In this document: piece by piece, positions 24,501 through 33,600 of the stretch
Layout: the number at the start of each line of letters is the position of its first letter
How positions within the stretch are numbered: position 1 is the first letter of the stretch
Source: Luidia sarsii
Taxonomy: Eukaryota > Echinodermata > Asteroidea > Paxillosida > Luidiidae
Direction: 5' to 3'
NCBI GenBank assembly: GCA_949987565.1
Contig: OX465107.1
Location: forward strand, 1,059,001-1,123,000
Length of the DNA stretch: 64,000 nucleotides
Translations under genes and position numbers: made by a program
Notes under the pieces: generated by a model
The model's input: the letters and a program-made list of their open reading frames with translations, nothing else
Told to the model about the DNA's origin: nothing
Databases searched by the model: none

Positions 24501-26344
24501 GAACATTTGTAAAGTGCTTAAACAGCCCTATGAAACTGCCAGTGATTGAACATTTGTAAAGTGCTTAAACAGCCCTATGAAACTGCCAGTGATTGAGCAT
24601 TTGTAAAGTGCTTAAACAGCCCTTTGAAACTGCAAGTGATTGAACATATGTAAAGTGCTTAAACAGCCATATGAAACTGCAAGTGATTGAACATATGTAA
24701 AGTGCTTAAACAGCCATATGAAACTGCCAGTGATTGAACATATGTAAAGTGCTTAAACAGCCCTTTGAAACTGCCAGTGATTGAACATTTGTAAAGTGCT
24801 TAAACAGCCCTTTGAAACTGCCAGTGATTGAACATTTGTAAAGTGCTTAAACAGCCCTTTGAAACTGCCAGTGATTGAACATTTGTAAAGTGCTTATACA
24901 GCCCTATGAAACTGCAAGTGATTGAACATTTGTAAAGTGCTTAAACAGCCCTTTGAAACTGCCAGTGATTGAACATTTGTAAAGTGCTTAAACAGCCCTT
25001 TGAAACTGCAAGTGATTGAACATTTGTAAAGTGCTTAAACAGCCCTTTGAAACTGCCAGTGATTGAACATATGTAAAGTGCTTATACAGCCCTATGAAAC
25101 TGCAAGTGATTGAGGATTTGTAAAGTGCTTAAACAGCCCTTTGAAACTGCCAGTGATTGAACATTTGTAAAGTGCTTAAACAGCCCTTTGAAACTGCCAG
25201 TGATTGAACATATGTAAAGTGCTTAAAGCAACGATTTATGATCTTGTAGGAGGAGTTCAAACAGGATGCCCTGAGCACAGTGCGCCGTGACATCCTTGAC
25301 AATCGGTTCCTATTCAACGTGGAGTATCGCATTGGCACTAGCGAGTACGTCTCTTTGCTCACGCACGACACCAAGGATGATGTTGGCAAGTCTCTGGTCC
25401 GCGAGGGCTTCCTGCTGGCGGAGCAGCGTCGCGAGAAGCGTCTACAGAGCATGGTGACCGAGTATGTGCGTGCACAGGAGAGCGCCCTCAAGGCTCATGT
25501 AAGTCGCATTTGATGAAAATCGCAATCTAGTTAAAGACGCTATCTTTTGTTTCGTGGTGGGTTTTTTTTTCAAGAAGGCAATTGGGTTGTTGGAATGAAA
25601 AAATGAAATAGTCAGTACCAATGATGAGGTATTTAGAATAGTGAAGGAGAGAATGTTAATCAAAATACGCAAAGAGAGGCAAAAGAAGTGGATAGGACAT
25701 GTCCTTAGACATGATGGACTTTTGAGAAGACAAAAGGTTAAGAAGATTCTTTGATGCCAGATAGCATCAAAGGGAGGGAGCCATATCAGAGAATGAAAGG
25801 AAGAGCTCAAGATCTATGGAGTGATGGAGAAATCACAACAGTGCACTGTAAAGAGAATTGAGTGAAGCTCATGGTGTCATGGTAGAGCAAACCCTCAATA
25901 AAACTGTTCCGGTTCTGAAAGTTGTTTTTCTTCAGGTTCTTAAGTTGACTTTCTAAAAAAATGGTAAAGAAAACTTTGAACCGAGACCTTTCGTTTTGCA
26001 TAGCAGAGCTCTCATTTAACATCTGATCTATCCAACCTTAGATGGTGCCTTTCCAAATAGTCAACTAGTCTTTGCCGGGGTGGGGGTGCCAGTCAGAAGC
26101 AATACAACCATTAACTGCCGTATATCTCAAGGGATCACTGCGTCACGCCCCCATTTTCATTGAGATGCGAATTATTCAGAACCAGTCAATGTAAACCTGG
26201 TTACAGCAGCTTGGGGATAGATCACACAAAGTGCATGCAGCGTTTTTAATTTTGATTCTTCTTTTCTATGTTTTCCAGCGGAACCTGTGGCGGTATGGGG
26301 ACATCACTGAAGATGATGCCAGGGAGTTTGGCTTCCAATCTTAG
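12520..26344 (+). CDS. SND1: Staphylococcal nuclease and Tudor domain protein 1 (Tudor-SN)
   Basis: Twenty coding exons join in phase with GT-AG borders to give 903 residues (human protein 910): 12520-12570, 13827-13976, 14401-14533, 15208-15289, 15694-15845, 16334-16425, 17076-17231, 17621-17727, 18121-18211, 18697-18846, 19253-19422, 19817-20000, 20337-20478, 21122-21231, 21720-21908, 22404-22539, 22942-23135, 23761-23868, 25250-25498, 26279-26344. Order: four SN-like OB-fold repeats (about 15-160, 190-325, 335-495, 520-655), then a Tudor domain (about 700-765, with [11 protein letters not shown] and FFLDYGN) inserted into a fifth SN repeat, ending [18 protein letters not shown]. Diagnostic strings include [36 protein letters not shown] and [10 protein letters not shown]. 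The family acts in the cytoplasm and nucleus as a transcription coactivator, RNA-decay nuclease and RISC/piRNA factor that reads symmetric dimethylarginine. Introns are rich in repeats. Start: ATG in an ordinary context, matching the family N-terminus. Confidence 0.97.
13417..13618. repeat. long inverted repeat (hairpin) in SND1 intron 1
   Basis: Arms of about 42 bp (13425-13464 and 13569-13610) are nearly perfect complements and include CGCAGTGGCTGTTGTTACGG. Weaker pairing extends inward (GTATTTGTCAG against CTGACGAAATAC). Both outer ends are TTGAAAAAA-like. It is unlike families A and B. A MITE is the likeliest explanation. A transcribed hairpin RNA is possible, since it lies in an intron of an active gene. 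Confidence 0.85.
14005..14240 (-). mobile_element. tRNA-derived SINE in SND1 intron 2, truncated
   Basis: On the minus strand the A-box-like TGGTAAGAGCGCTGGTACT is preceded by a conserved leader (AAAGACTAGTTGACTATTTA and a short pyrimidine-rich part), as in the other SINE copies. The B-box part is missing or diverged. Confidence 0.65.
14612..14815. repeat. long inverted repeat (hairpin) in SND1 intron 3
   Basis: Arms of about 53 bp (14619-14671 and 14760-14812) are largely complementary. The shared core includes ATATACACGACGGTAGTTCA against TGAACTACTGTCGTGTATAT. The loop is about 90 nt. The sequence is unrelated to the other hairpin families of the window. Confidence 0.8.
15320..15605. repeat. 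degenerate CATTGTCA tandem repeat in SND1 intron 4
   Basis: Repeated TGTCATTGTCAGTCATTGTC motifs of variable spacing cover the intron up to about 90 bp before exon 5. The short open frame it creates is a composition artefact. Confidence 0.85.
16065..16300 (-). mobile_element. tRNA-derived SINE in SND1 intron 5
   Basis: Read on the minus strand it has the leader (AAGACTAGTTGACAATTTGG), an internal tRNA-like part with A-box GATAGCTTAGATGGTAAGAG and B-box GGATCAAGTC, then the tail. The tRNA-like part is internal, not at the 5' end. Confidence 0.8.
16478..16622 (-). mobile_element. family A element, diverged copy in SND1 intron 6
   Basis: Inverted arms (GACCTAACATTTCGAACCTA and the returning GCTAGGTTCAAAATACCAGG) are followed by a reversed head segment (TTGCATGTTTTTGGTC, GTCAATAAGTAGTTGGTAAC). 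Confidence 0.7.
16728..17010 (+). mobile_element. family B hairpin element with decayed hammerhead cores
   Basis: A long hairpin in SND1 intron 6. Outer arms are GACACCATGTATATCATCTC against GAGATGATACACATGGTGTC, and inner arms GAGCCGGTAACTCAA against its complement. On the plus strand CTGATGA (16800-16806) is followed by a GGGCAG stem, but the GAAAC box is decayed. On the minus strand GAAAC is intact (16863-16859) while the first core box reads CTGACAA. Downstream is the family tail CACCATGCAAACCTT. Confidence 0.8.
18985..19147. mobile_element. family C short palindromic element in SND1 intron 10
   Basis: The ends are GGATTTCACAAAGCCTTACG and the inverse of GGGATTTCACTAAACTCATC, so they form an imperfect terminal inverted repeat. 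The interior repeats TCGTAA and TTACGA palindromes. Related copies lie at 31392-31548 and 37545-37640. Confidence 0.75.
19488..19590 (+). mobile_element. family A element, diverged copy in SND1 intron 11
   Basis: GGGCTTGATGTCTTGATCCC and the returning GGTTCAGTTAGGATCAAATC with CGTCAGG show both arms in decayed form. Confidence 0.65.
20105..20225 (+). mobile_element. family A element fragment in SND1 intron 12
   Basis: Contains GGGCCTGGCGTTTTGATCCT and AGCTGGACCTTTCTC followed by a segment like the reversed head (AATTTGCATAATTTTTGTC). Confidence 0.6.
20610..20690 (+). mobile_element. family A single-arm fragment in SND1 intron 13
   Basis: Carries GGGCCTGATGTTTTGATCTT then AGCAGGACCTTTCTCAAAGG, the left arm only. 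Confidence 0.65.
20715..20930 (+). mobile_element. family E repeat copy 1 (SND1 intron 13)
   Basis: About 215 bp with several GTCGACA-type palindromes and the segment GATGAAATGCTCAACACAC. It matches 32520-32725 in opposite orientation, so it is a dispersed repeat. The type of element is not known. Confidence 0.75.
21930..21975 (+). mobile_element. family B ribozyme-region remnant in SND1 intron 15
   Basis: CGACGATGGGCAGAG followed by CGCACATTGCC matches the first core box and stem II of family B. The element then runs into an unrelated repeat (TTCAATGAGGGTTTGCCCTG) that recurs at 22131 and 23166. Confidence 0.5.
22620..22760 (+). mobile_element. family A element, strongly decayed, in SND1 intron 16
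   Basis: GAGGGCCTGATGTTTTTATA and, later, TGTTTTGATCCTAGCATTA show family A ancestry, but the arms no longer pair well. Confidence 0.45.
23595..23700 (+). mobile_element. tRNA-derived SINE fragment in SND1 intron 17
   Basis: GAGCTGGATAGTAGAGCAC (A-box-like) then GGCCTGGCTTCAAATCCAAG (B-box-like) at tRNA spacing, followed by a tail ending GTCTTTGCTTTGG as in the other SINE copies. Confidence 0.6.
24074..25228 (+). repeat. 47-bp minisatellite, about 24 copies, in SND1 intron 18
   Basis: A unit beginning TGATTGAACATTTGTAAAGT and containing GCTTAAACAGCCCT then GAAACTGCCAG is repeated head to tail with few substitutions (TTTG/TATG, CCAG/CAAG, AAACAG/TATACAG). The array ends 20 bp before the splice acceptor of exon 19 (AG at 25248-25249), so nearly the whole upstream intron is repeat. 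Confidence 0.97.
25610..25820 (+). pseudogene. non-LTR retrotransposon (LINE) ORF remnant in SND1 intron 19
   Basis: From 25620 the frame reads [12 protein letters not shown] then [18 protein letters not shown], the familiar C-terminal WIGHVLR segment of LINE polyproteins. A stop and a frameshift follow near 25755. A second frame resumes with [18 protein letters not shown]. It is a decayed fragment without reverse-transcriptase motifs. Confidence 0.8.
25930..26240 (-). mobile_element. tRNA-derived SINE in SND1 intron 19
   Basis: On the minus strand it carries the longest leader of the window's copies (ATACGGCAGTTAATGGTTG, GGCACCCCCACCCCGGCAAA, ACTAGTTGACTATTTGG), the internal tRNA-like region, and a tail. 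It ends about 40 bp before exon 20. Confidence 0.75.
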
Positions 26345-26719
26345 TTTGAAGGAGTCAACCTCCTCCTTAAAACCGGGGAATTGGGCTATTGGTAATCTCG
26401 CAACAACTCGGATGAAAATGGTTATCAGATGACATCAAAATTTAAAACCTCACAACTCAACACAACACCACAACACCACTATTTAGCTTAAATTTTGTTT
26501 TGTTTTTCTTTGAGATGCTGCTTTTGTCAATTCTGTATACAGAATGTCATTCCTTATTCTTATTCCTTAGCTAGCAAGACATTGATTTTTTATCTCATCT
26601 TCTTTCGGGTGAAGGAATTATACTGGAATAATATTGGTGATAGCAAAAGGTGGATAATTTTTAGTTGTGGAGGGAAACAAAAGAATCATGCCTTAAGTAA
26701 AGGACAATTGTGAAAGAGA

Positions 26720-26729
26720 AATAAATAAA
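26720..26729 (+). terminator. SND1 polyadenylation signal
   Basis: Two overlapping AATAAA hexamers lie 376 bp after the SND1 stop codon and are followed by a GT/T-rich stretch (TGTATTGGTCTTTTTATG). Confidence 0.6.
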
Positions 26730-26744
26730 TTGAAATGTATTGGT

Positions 26745-27754
26745 CTTTTTATGTAGTTTAACTTTCTCGCACTTTGTAGAGTCTCTAGTCCTCAAGATAT
26801 AATTAGTTTATCCTCTTGACCATCTGCACCTGTTTTAGGTCAAGAAAGGCTGATTAAAGAGTGACTACTTAGAAATGACCTACGATTAGGCCTCGTTTGT
26901 TTTTCCCACATCGTAGGTTTTAGATGTAGTATATTTAGAATCTAAAGGAACATTTTGGTACAGGTTTAAACTCTGGAAAGAATTTCAGACCAGAATCTAG
27001 ATGAATTTGATGAGGATTCAGTTATATTTTCTTGATGTAAAAATTAAAAAAAAAATTGTTTGGAATAAAACTCCCACTCCAAGAGGTTGGACATTTTAGA
27101 TTTTAACAGTAATACTTCTGTGAGGGTCTTCCGTGAAAAAAAGACTTTCATCTGCTGAGTAATTTTCCATATAATGTGCTCTCGATCAATTTATGCAGTA
27201 GATTATATGTACGACAATGGAAATGTTTACCAAAACACAATTTTTTTATTTATGATTTGCATGTCCTAATCAAGTATTCTTCAATTACACAAAGTGTTAA
27301 TTAATTGTCTCTATCTGAAATTCAGTTTAAAATGTAGAATAATTCATCATCGCTATGATTCTTTTAAAGATTTACTCGTTTCTTTTACAACATGCACTCC
27401 ACCTAAAGATACCCAAAGTGCAAGAGGCCTGATTATCCGAGTTGTTGCCATGGTTACCCATGCCCATCCTCCGAGGAATTGTTCGCTCAAGTTGAAAGTA
27501 GACACTGGATTAACCAATTGCTTGTTTGAATCTAAGTCACATGACTATGCTATAACCAATTAAGAATAAAAAGAAAATGGGCCGAGACTCATTTTGGAGT
27601 CTTGAGGCAGATTTGCACATCTTTTGTTTTTGTGTCATTTCCTTGTGTGTTTGGTTGACCGAGTGATGAAAGTCTACATCAGTGTAGTTCCATCAGAACG
27701 AGATAAACTTCTGTATTCAAGTACGGAGACATACGGACAATGTTGCTACATCAT
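26745..27754. other. intergenic, non-coding
   Basis: AT-rich DNA between the convergent SND1 and WDR77 genes. I see no exon or defined element here. Confidence 0.5.
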
Positions 27755-27764
27755 AGAATTAAAC

Positions 27765-27957
27765 CTATTAAAAGGGATATACAAAAATGTTGCAAACTAT
27801 TTTACTGACTAAAATTACCAAAATGCAAATCTTAAAATTTAGTGGGCCAGACGTTTCGATCCTTGCAGGACCTTTCTGTAAGGCAGAGTGACAAGGACAA
27901 AGAGTGCTTTTGAGAAAGGTCCTGCTAGGATCGAAACGTCAGGCCCACTCAATTTTA
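27765..27957 (+). mobile_element. family A hairpin element, complete, with target duplication
   Basis: Head (GATATACAAAAATGTTGC onward), arms (TTAAAATTTAGTGGGCCAGA and the inverse), and a loop with AGAGTGACAAGGACAAAG. A 10-bp direct repeat AGAATTAAAC flanks it (27755-27764 and 27958-27967). In the right arm TTTGAGAAAGG occupies the place of the first hammerhead box while GAAACGTC is intact. Confidence 0.85.
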
Positions 27958-28814
27958 AGAATTAAACTAGCAAACTTGTGTTTGCAAACTTCACCAAACA
28001 TCGAGTTGACCTCTGTTTCGAGCTGGACTTCCATGCTACGAAACATTACCCAAACAAATGTTTGGTTGTGCTTGCTAATGTGTTTGTATATCGGAGGCAA
28101 AACCTTTATCCCTACCAAGTACCAGGCTTTTATTGAGGGTAAGAGGAGAATGGCGGGTACCGATTGTGACAGCTACTCTTCACAATATGAATGCGCGTTT
28201 ACGTTTCCACGCAGTGCAGTGTAAAGCCTATTCATTTCCTTCCTGCACCAGTACCGGTATGCCTACACATGACGTCGGGATATGCGTAACCTGCCACCTT
28301 CACGAACGTGAATTACAGGTTGGTGCGAAACCCAACAATTTCACCTTGCATACATCGTACTGCTACTGGTTAGGCACGCAGTTTGGCCATAGCCATGATA
28401 ATCAATGCTATAGTTAGTAGCATAAAGTAGGCCTAGTGAGTAGTAGTATAATTGTAGTAAAAATTCTATTAAATAGTTCGGTTTTTTTCCCGCGAGTGCT
28501 GTAGCTAATTCTTACCTGTAACATTGGTGCAAGTACAGCTGCTGTTTACAATGCTCCTCTTTTCTAATTCTTCCTCTATGGTTGCATTGAGACAGAGACG
28601 GGCTTCCTTATCCTCCAAAAAGTCTTCATGTCCTCAAGAGACCGCTCCTCATTTCCCAATCCTGCTCCTGGAGTCGGCCATTTTGTCTAAGCAGCCATTG
28701 CATTTGTTTAGTCTGCCACCCTTGGCTCGGACGTCATTACCCCTAGCTTGCCCAGTGCGAAAGCAGGGACTACACGGGGAGCTAAACGAACGCACAGGGA
28801 CCCACATACAGCAC

Positions 28815-28940
28815 TTGCATATGCACATGTACATGTACAGTACATACATGTACATGTGCATGTACACCTGCTATACAATGATACGTGTATGTACATGTAC
28901 ATGTACATGTGCAGTGTACATGTACAGTACATGTATGTAG
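28815..28940. repeat. ACATGT palindromic simple repeat
   Basis: Alternating ACATGTACATGTAC blocks, interrupted once near 28865-28885. Both strands read alike, so the open frames in it are artefacts. Confidence 0.9.
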
Positions 28941-29574
28941 ATTGTGCTTAGGCACTGCATACAGGCAGCGAGCCACGCAGCGTTTAGGCCCCTTCGCTGA
29001 TTGGACGGTTAGGTCACTGCTATCCCCACGCACCGTTTGGGCCCCGCCCACTGCACGCTGATTGGACAGTTGGGCCACCGTCTCCCCCCCCCCCCCGCGC
29101 AGTGCGCACGCGCCAAGCTGCCTAAAGTAAAGACCACATTCCACCCGCCTTGAATAGAATCTTAAGATGGCCGCCATTTTTTATTAAACTTCAAATCCCT
29201 CTCACTTTTGATATGGATAGAAAGGGGAGTTGACAAGAAAATGTCGATAAACCAGTGCCACACACCAGTGACATAATTTGAAAAGGGTAAGTACAATTAT
29301 ATAGTATTAAGGTTCAGTTTAATATTTTGGACTGGTATGACTATGAGAATAACAAGGCAACGCGAGTAAAACCTGCAACACAAATAAACTAGGTTTTCTC
29401 CTCAGTAATAAAAAAGGGCAGGTTTTCTGCTCAGTAAAAAAAGAATTCAAACAATATACATAATATTCTCGTACAAAATATTTGACACAAATGGAACACA
29501 TGCCATTTTTTTCATAAAGTTACCTTTTCTTATTCTGTTTCAAATGCCTTTTTTCTCAAACAACTTAATGGAAA

Positions 29575-29700
29575 AAACAAACTATTTTGAGAAATGGCCA
29601 AGAGAACTTTGACAGGACCGGGACATGTACCCGAGACCTCTGGTTTTGCGTAGTTGTGCTCTTACTCTTAGTCTTACCATCTAACTCTGTAAATCTTTAA
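29575..29700 (-). mobile_element. tRNA-derived SINE fragment
   Basis: On the minus strand it contains AGAGGTCTCGGGTACATGTC then CCGGTCCTGTCAAAGTT, the B-box and post-tRNA junction of the window's SINE. The A-box side has a local duplication (CTTACTCTTAGTCTTACC on plus). Confidence 0.65.
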
Positions 29701-29987
29701 TCTTCAAATAAAACCCACTACCCCAGTACGGTATTTTCTGACCTTTCACATTTACAAGCAACCAACAATTATTCAGGCATTGATCGCAAACTTTACAAAA
29801 ATGGGGGGGGGGGGGAGTGAGCTTTGTATAAAGGAATTAAAGAGTTCAACCTTCACACTTTGGGAGATATGAAACATGAAGCATGCTGAATACAGTAAGG
29901 GTTTCATAATAAAAGTCAACAACTTTTCTAAAACAGCAGGATTTTGCAATATTATGTTGAAGTATTTTAGCGGCAGAATAAGAAGAT

Positions 29988-30105
29988 GACAAAGTGATTA
30001 CTGACTAAAATTACCAAAATGCAAATCTCAAAATTTAGTGGGCCTGACGTTTCAATCCTAGCAGGATCTAGGACGTTTCGATCCTAGCAGGCCCACTAAA
30101 TTTTG
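29988..30105 (+). mobile_element. family A hairpin element with target duplication
   Basis: Partial head (TTACTGACTAAAATTACC) and tight arms with a very short loop. Flanking direct repeats AGAATAAGAAGAT and AGAATAAAAAGAT (29975-29987, 30106-30118) differ at one base. Confidence 0.75.
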
Positions 30106-30118
30106 AGAATAAAAAGAT

Positions 30119-30412
30119 ACGTTAAACTTTGAAGTATGTCCCAAGATGTCATAAATAGGCTCAATCAAGTTTCCTGATTCTAAACATTTGAGATCTGACA
30201 GAAAGATGTGAAATTCAACCATTGTCACATTATCTTCTTCAAAATTCCATTACAGACATGAAGAGAAGTGAGAATGATGGATTAAGTTGATAAAAGATGA
30301 GTAGATGGGCTTCAGAAAATAATCCTTTGGTATTTTCTGTTCTTCCTGAATCTTTTCTTGACGAAATGTAGACACAATAACACACATTAGTCACTGGCAA
30401 ACTCCTCCACTT
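30119..30412. other. non-coding, 3' flank of WDR77
   Basis: Nothing recognisable between the family A copy and the WDR77 polyadenylation signal. Confidence 0.45.
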
Positions 30413-30418
30413 TTTATT
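30413..30418 (-). terminator. WDR77 polyadenylation signal
   Basis: TTTATT on the plus strand gives AATAAA on the minus strand, about 220 bp downstream of the WDR77 stop codon. A second candidate lies at 30452. Confidence 0.5.
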
Positions 30419-30635
30419 CTGTTAAACCTAAGGTACTGTTTATGAGAAACACAATAAATACAAAGATCACTGCGTTGCCACTTCTACGTGGGCAAAGAAC
30501 ACAGATTTCTTTTTCACAATAGCAATGATGCAACTTCATACAGGAGTTATATAATGACAGTACGGTTGTGGAACTACTTGTTTCTTTCTTTAAAAAAAAA
30601 TTAAGGTGGTATCAACGTTGATGGTTTGTAAGGTA

Positions 30636-33600
30636 TTATACTCGTCCATTGGTCCCGACTGCACCTGGAAGAATGTCGTGACCTTTGACCTGCCTGTCCC
30701 AGCCACAGGTCATTAGTTTGTTGCTAAGGGGATCCCAGGATGCACCTCGCACAAAGTCATTGTGACTATAGCCTCGGTATCTGAAAAATAAATGGAAAAA
30801 CAAAATAACAGGTACATGACATAATGATAAACCATCGTTAAGATGACCTCAAAATAGGGCGGCCATTTTTATTTCCTCCTACTCAAAGTGGTGTAACCAA
30901 GCAAATAGTCTGGTGCCTCTCCCGTAATTGGCCATATTTGCCACTGAGCAGGCAGGGAACTTGACAAAGATGGCCACACTATGCTGAATGACTCATGGCC
31001 CTTTTTCAGAGTGGCAGCTTAATCTGCACCTCAGTGTTGGGTCTCCATTACCAAAAAACTCACATTGTGGTGTAATCGTTGATGTTGAAGTGTTCTTGTT
31101 CAAAACAGAACAAAAACAGAAATCTCTCTCAATGCCAGAGCCAAAAGCCTGCATTGAGTCGTGGTTACGATAAGGTCCCTTTCAGGACAAGTGAGCATAC
31201 TTACACTTGTTTGAGTTCAGGCTGGAGCTCTGTGACAGCCACTGTGCAGTCATCTGATGTGGATGCCAACCAAAGAGGACTGCGGAGAGCAAGAGGAAAA
31301 AGAAACATCTCGGTTTTGGGCAAGAGTAATATACAAAAATGGTTGCAAACTGCTCATTGACTAAAATACAAATCTCAAAAATTAGAAGGATCAAAGCAGG
31401 GGTGGATTTCACAAAGCCTTTACAATGCATCGTAGCTTAACTAACCATGGATAGCCCATCGTTAGTTATGATACACCGTATGGATTCTGTGCATTGCTCA
31501 TCGTCTTGCAATGGATCATAAGATGGATTTGATGAAATTGACAGCAGGACCTTTCTCAAAGGCCGACTGTCTTTGACAAAGGTCCTACTAGGATCGAAAC
31601 AACAGGCCCTCCTAAACTGTGATTCTTGGTTTTTGTTGTAAAAAGGATAGAATAGATATAGATGTGTATATACCTGTATTCTTTTACTACTTTTGCTTTT
31701 TGGTTCTTAGTAACTAATGTAATAATTTTAAATGAAACTGAAATTCAGCGTTTGGCTGCGAGAGTTTGGTCAATAAACCACTAATAATAATCTTAAAATT
31801 TAGTGGGCCTGACGTTTCGATCCTAGCAGGACCTTTTTCAAAGGCAGAGTGACAAGGACAACACAGATACATGTACATGTACACGAAGGAAGATACAATC
31901 ATGTACATGAAGGAAGGGGGAAGAGAGTGAATATAAGAGAGTGAATTGTCCTATTCACTCTCTTCCCCCTTCCTTCGTGTACATGTATCTGTGTTGTCCT
32001 TGTCACTCTGCCTTTGAGAAAGGTCCGGCTAGGATCGAAATGTCAGGCCCACTAAATTTTAAGATTCGCATTTTGGTAATTTTAGTCAGTAAGCAGTTTG
32101 CAACATTTTTGTATATCACTAATAATAATAATAGAAATCAGTTCCCATGCATCTTAGTATTCTCCTTGATTAGTCATCTGGGAGGTTCATTATTGCTGTT
32201 GGCAGCAGGGTTGAGGGTTGCCATCTTGAATGGAGGACTTACTTCTTGGCGGAGAATGCCAGTCTGTGGATGGCCCTGGTGTGAGCTGTGGTCAGTCTGG
32301 TTCCTGTACTATCTGCCCTGGAATCCTGCAGTAAAATCTTGCCTGTCTCGTCACCTGGAAAATGAAAAAAAAAAAATGAAAAAAAAACCGGATGGATGGA
32401 CTGACTGACTGCCTGACTGCCTGACTTACTCCTCGACCTCAACTGATTGACTTACTGATTGACTTCCTCCCTGTCAGACTTCTATCCAAAAAGACTACTG
32501 AATTAACTTCAAAGCTGACTAGTGCTGTTGTCGATATGTGCTACATATCCCGACATGTCGACAACATTTTTCAGATGTCGACAAAGACAATAAAATACTT
32601 GACCTATCTAATAAGGCCGTATCTCTAAAAAGGGAACAAACGAAGGGAAGAAAAATTCCTAAAATTGTACGCTGAGCATTTCATCTTTGCTTATCCATGC
32701 CACAAAAATATTGTTAGTTCTTCCCTTTCACTGACTGACTCATAAACTATTTACCCGATTGATTGATTCCCCAGCTGGAATGACTGATTTCACAGCAACA
32801 CCAAATGATTGACTCCCAAAATTACCTGATTGATTAATTGATTAATTGATCTATTATCGTTTTGATGTCTCATCTATAGAGGATGTCCTCCATACCTGAG
32901 GCCAGCACGTGTGTTTCACCAGGCTTCCAGGCAAGGCACGTGGGGAGAGACGTTCCCTCTGGTCGGCTCAACCTTCGGGCTGGCTTGGGCTTCCTCAGAT
33001 CCCACAGCAAGACGGATCCATCCTAAGATTGGCCAGGAGAAACACCCACAGCACCCTGGTAAGTTTCCACGTAGGACACTTTGCCCAGACTGCATTAGTT
33101 CCAAACACAACATGCATGCGATGTCACTCGCAAACATGAGGGCTTCATTTGATAGGATTTGAAGGTTTCATGACGAGAAGAGTACACACTGCCCGAAATG
33201 TAAAAGACTCTTTTCAGAGCCGCACACCATCTTGAAAGAGATTACTTACATGGTGTCATTGCAAACTTTCATTTGTTTTATTACTTCTCAGGGCAAGTAA
33301 AAACATGGTAGCACTCCCAGATGATTGGCAAATGCAAACTTAATCACAATGAGTGGCTCTACAACTTTCCACTAAGGGCTTAATTTGTCTAACACTGCCA
33401 TGCTTTGAATGATTCAAAGGGTAGCATCAAACTAACAAAAAGACCTTTTGCACATTTGTTGTCCTCAATCAAAGGTAGAAGGAGGTTCAGCAGTGAATAC
33501 ACACAGAAGCTAGTTTTTCATCGTTTACTCACCAGTGAATACACACAAAAACTAGTTTTTCATCGTTTACTCATCTTTTCATCTAAAAGATGATGGCATG

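Larger units (their letters stand above)
27968..29987. other. intergenic, non-coding
   Basis: No exon supported. It contains an ACATGT-rich tract (28815-28940), a C run near 29085-29098, a G run near 29803-29816 and a SINE fragment. A palindrome-rich region around 28950-29060 repeats a CGCTGATTGGACGGT-type motif (28995 and 29055), with two ATTGG CCAAT-box cores, but no gene start is evident. Confidence 0.4.

Noticed and set aside
24074..25228. CRISPR-like regular array
   Set aside because: The repeats are contiguous 47-bp units without unique spacers, in a eukaryotic intron, so this is a minisatellite.
28524..28951. Overlapping frames on both strands with Met/Tyr/Cys/His repeats
   Set aside because: They are produced by the ACATGT palindromic simple repeat.
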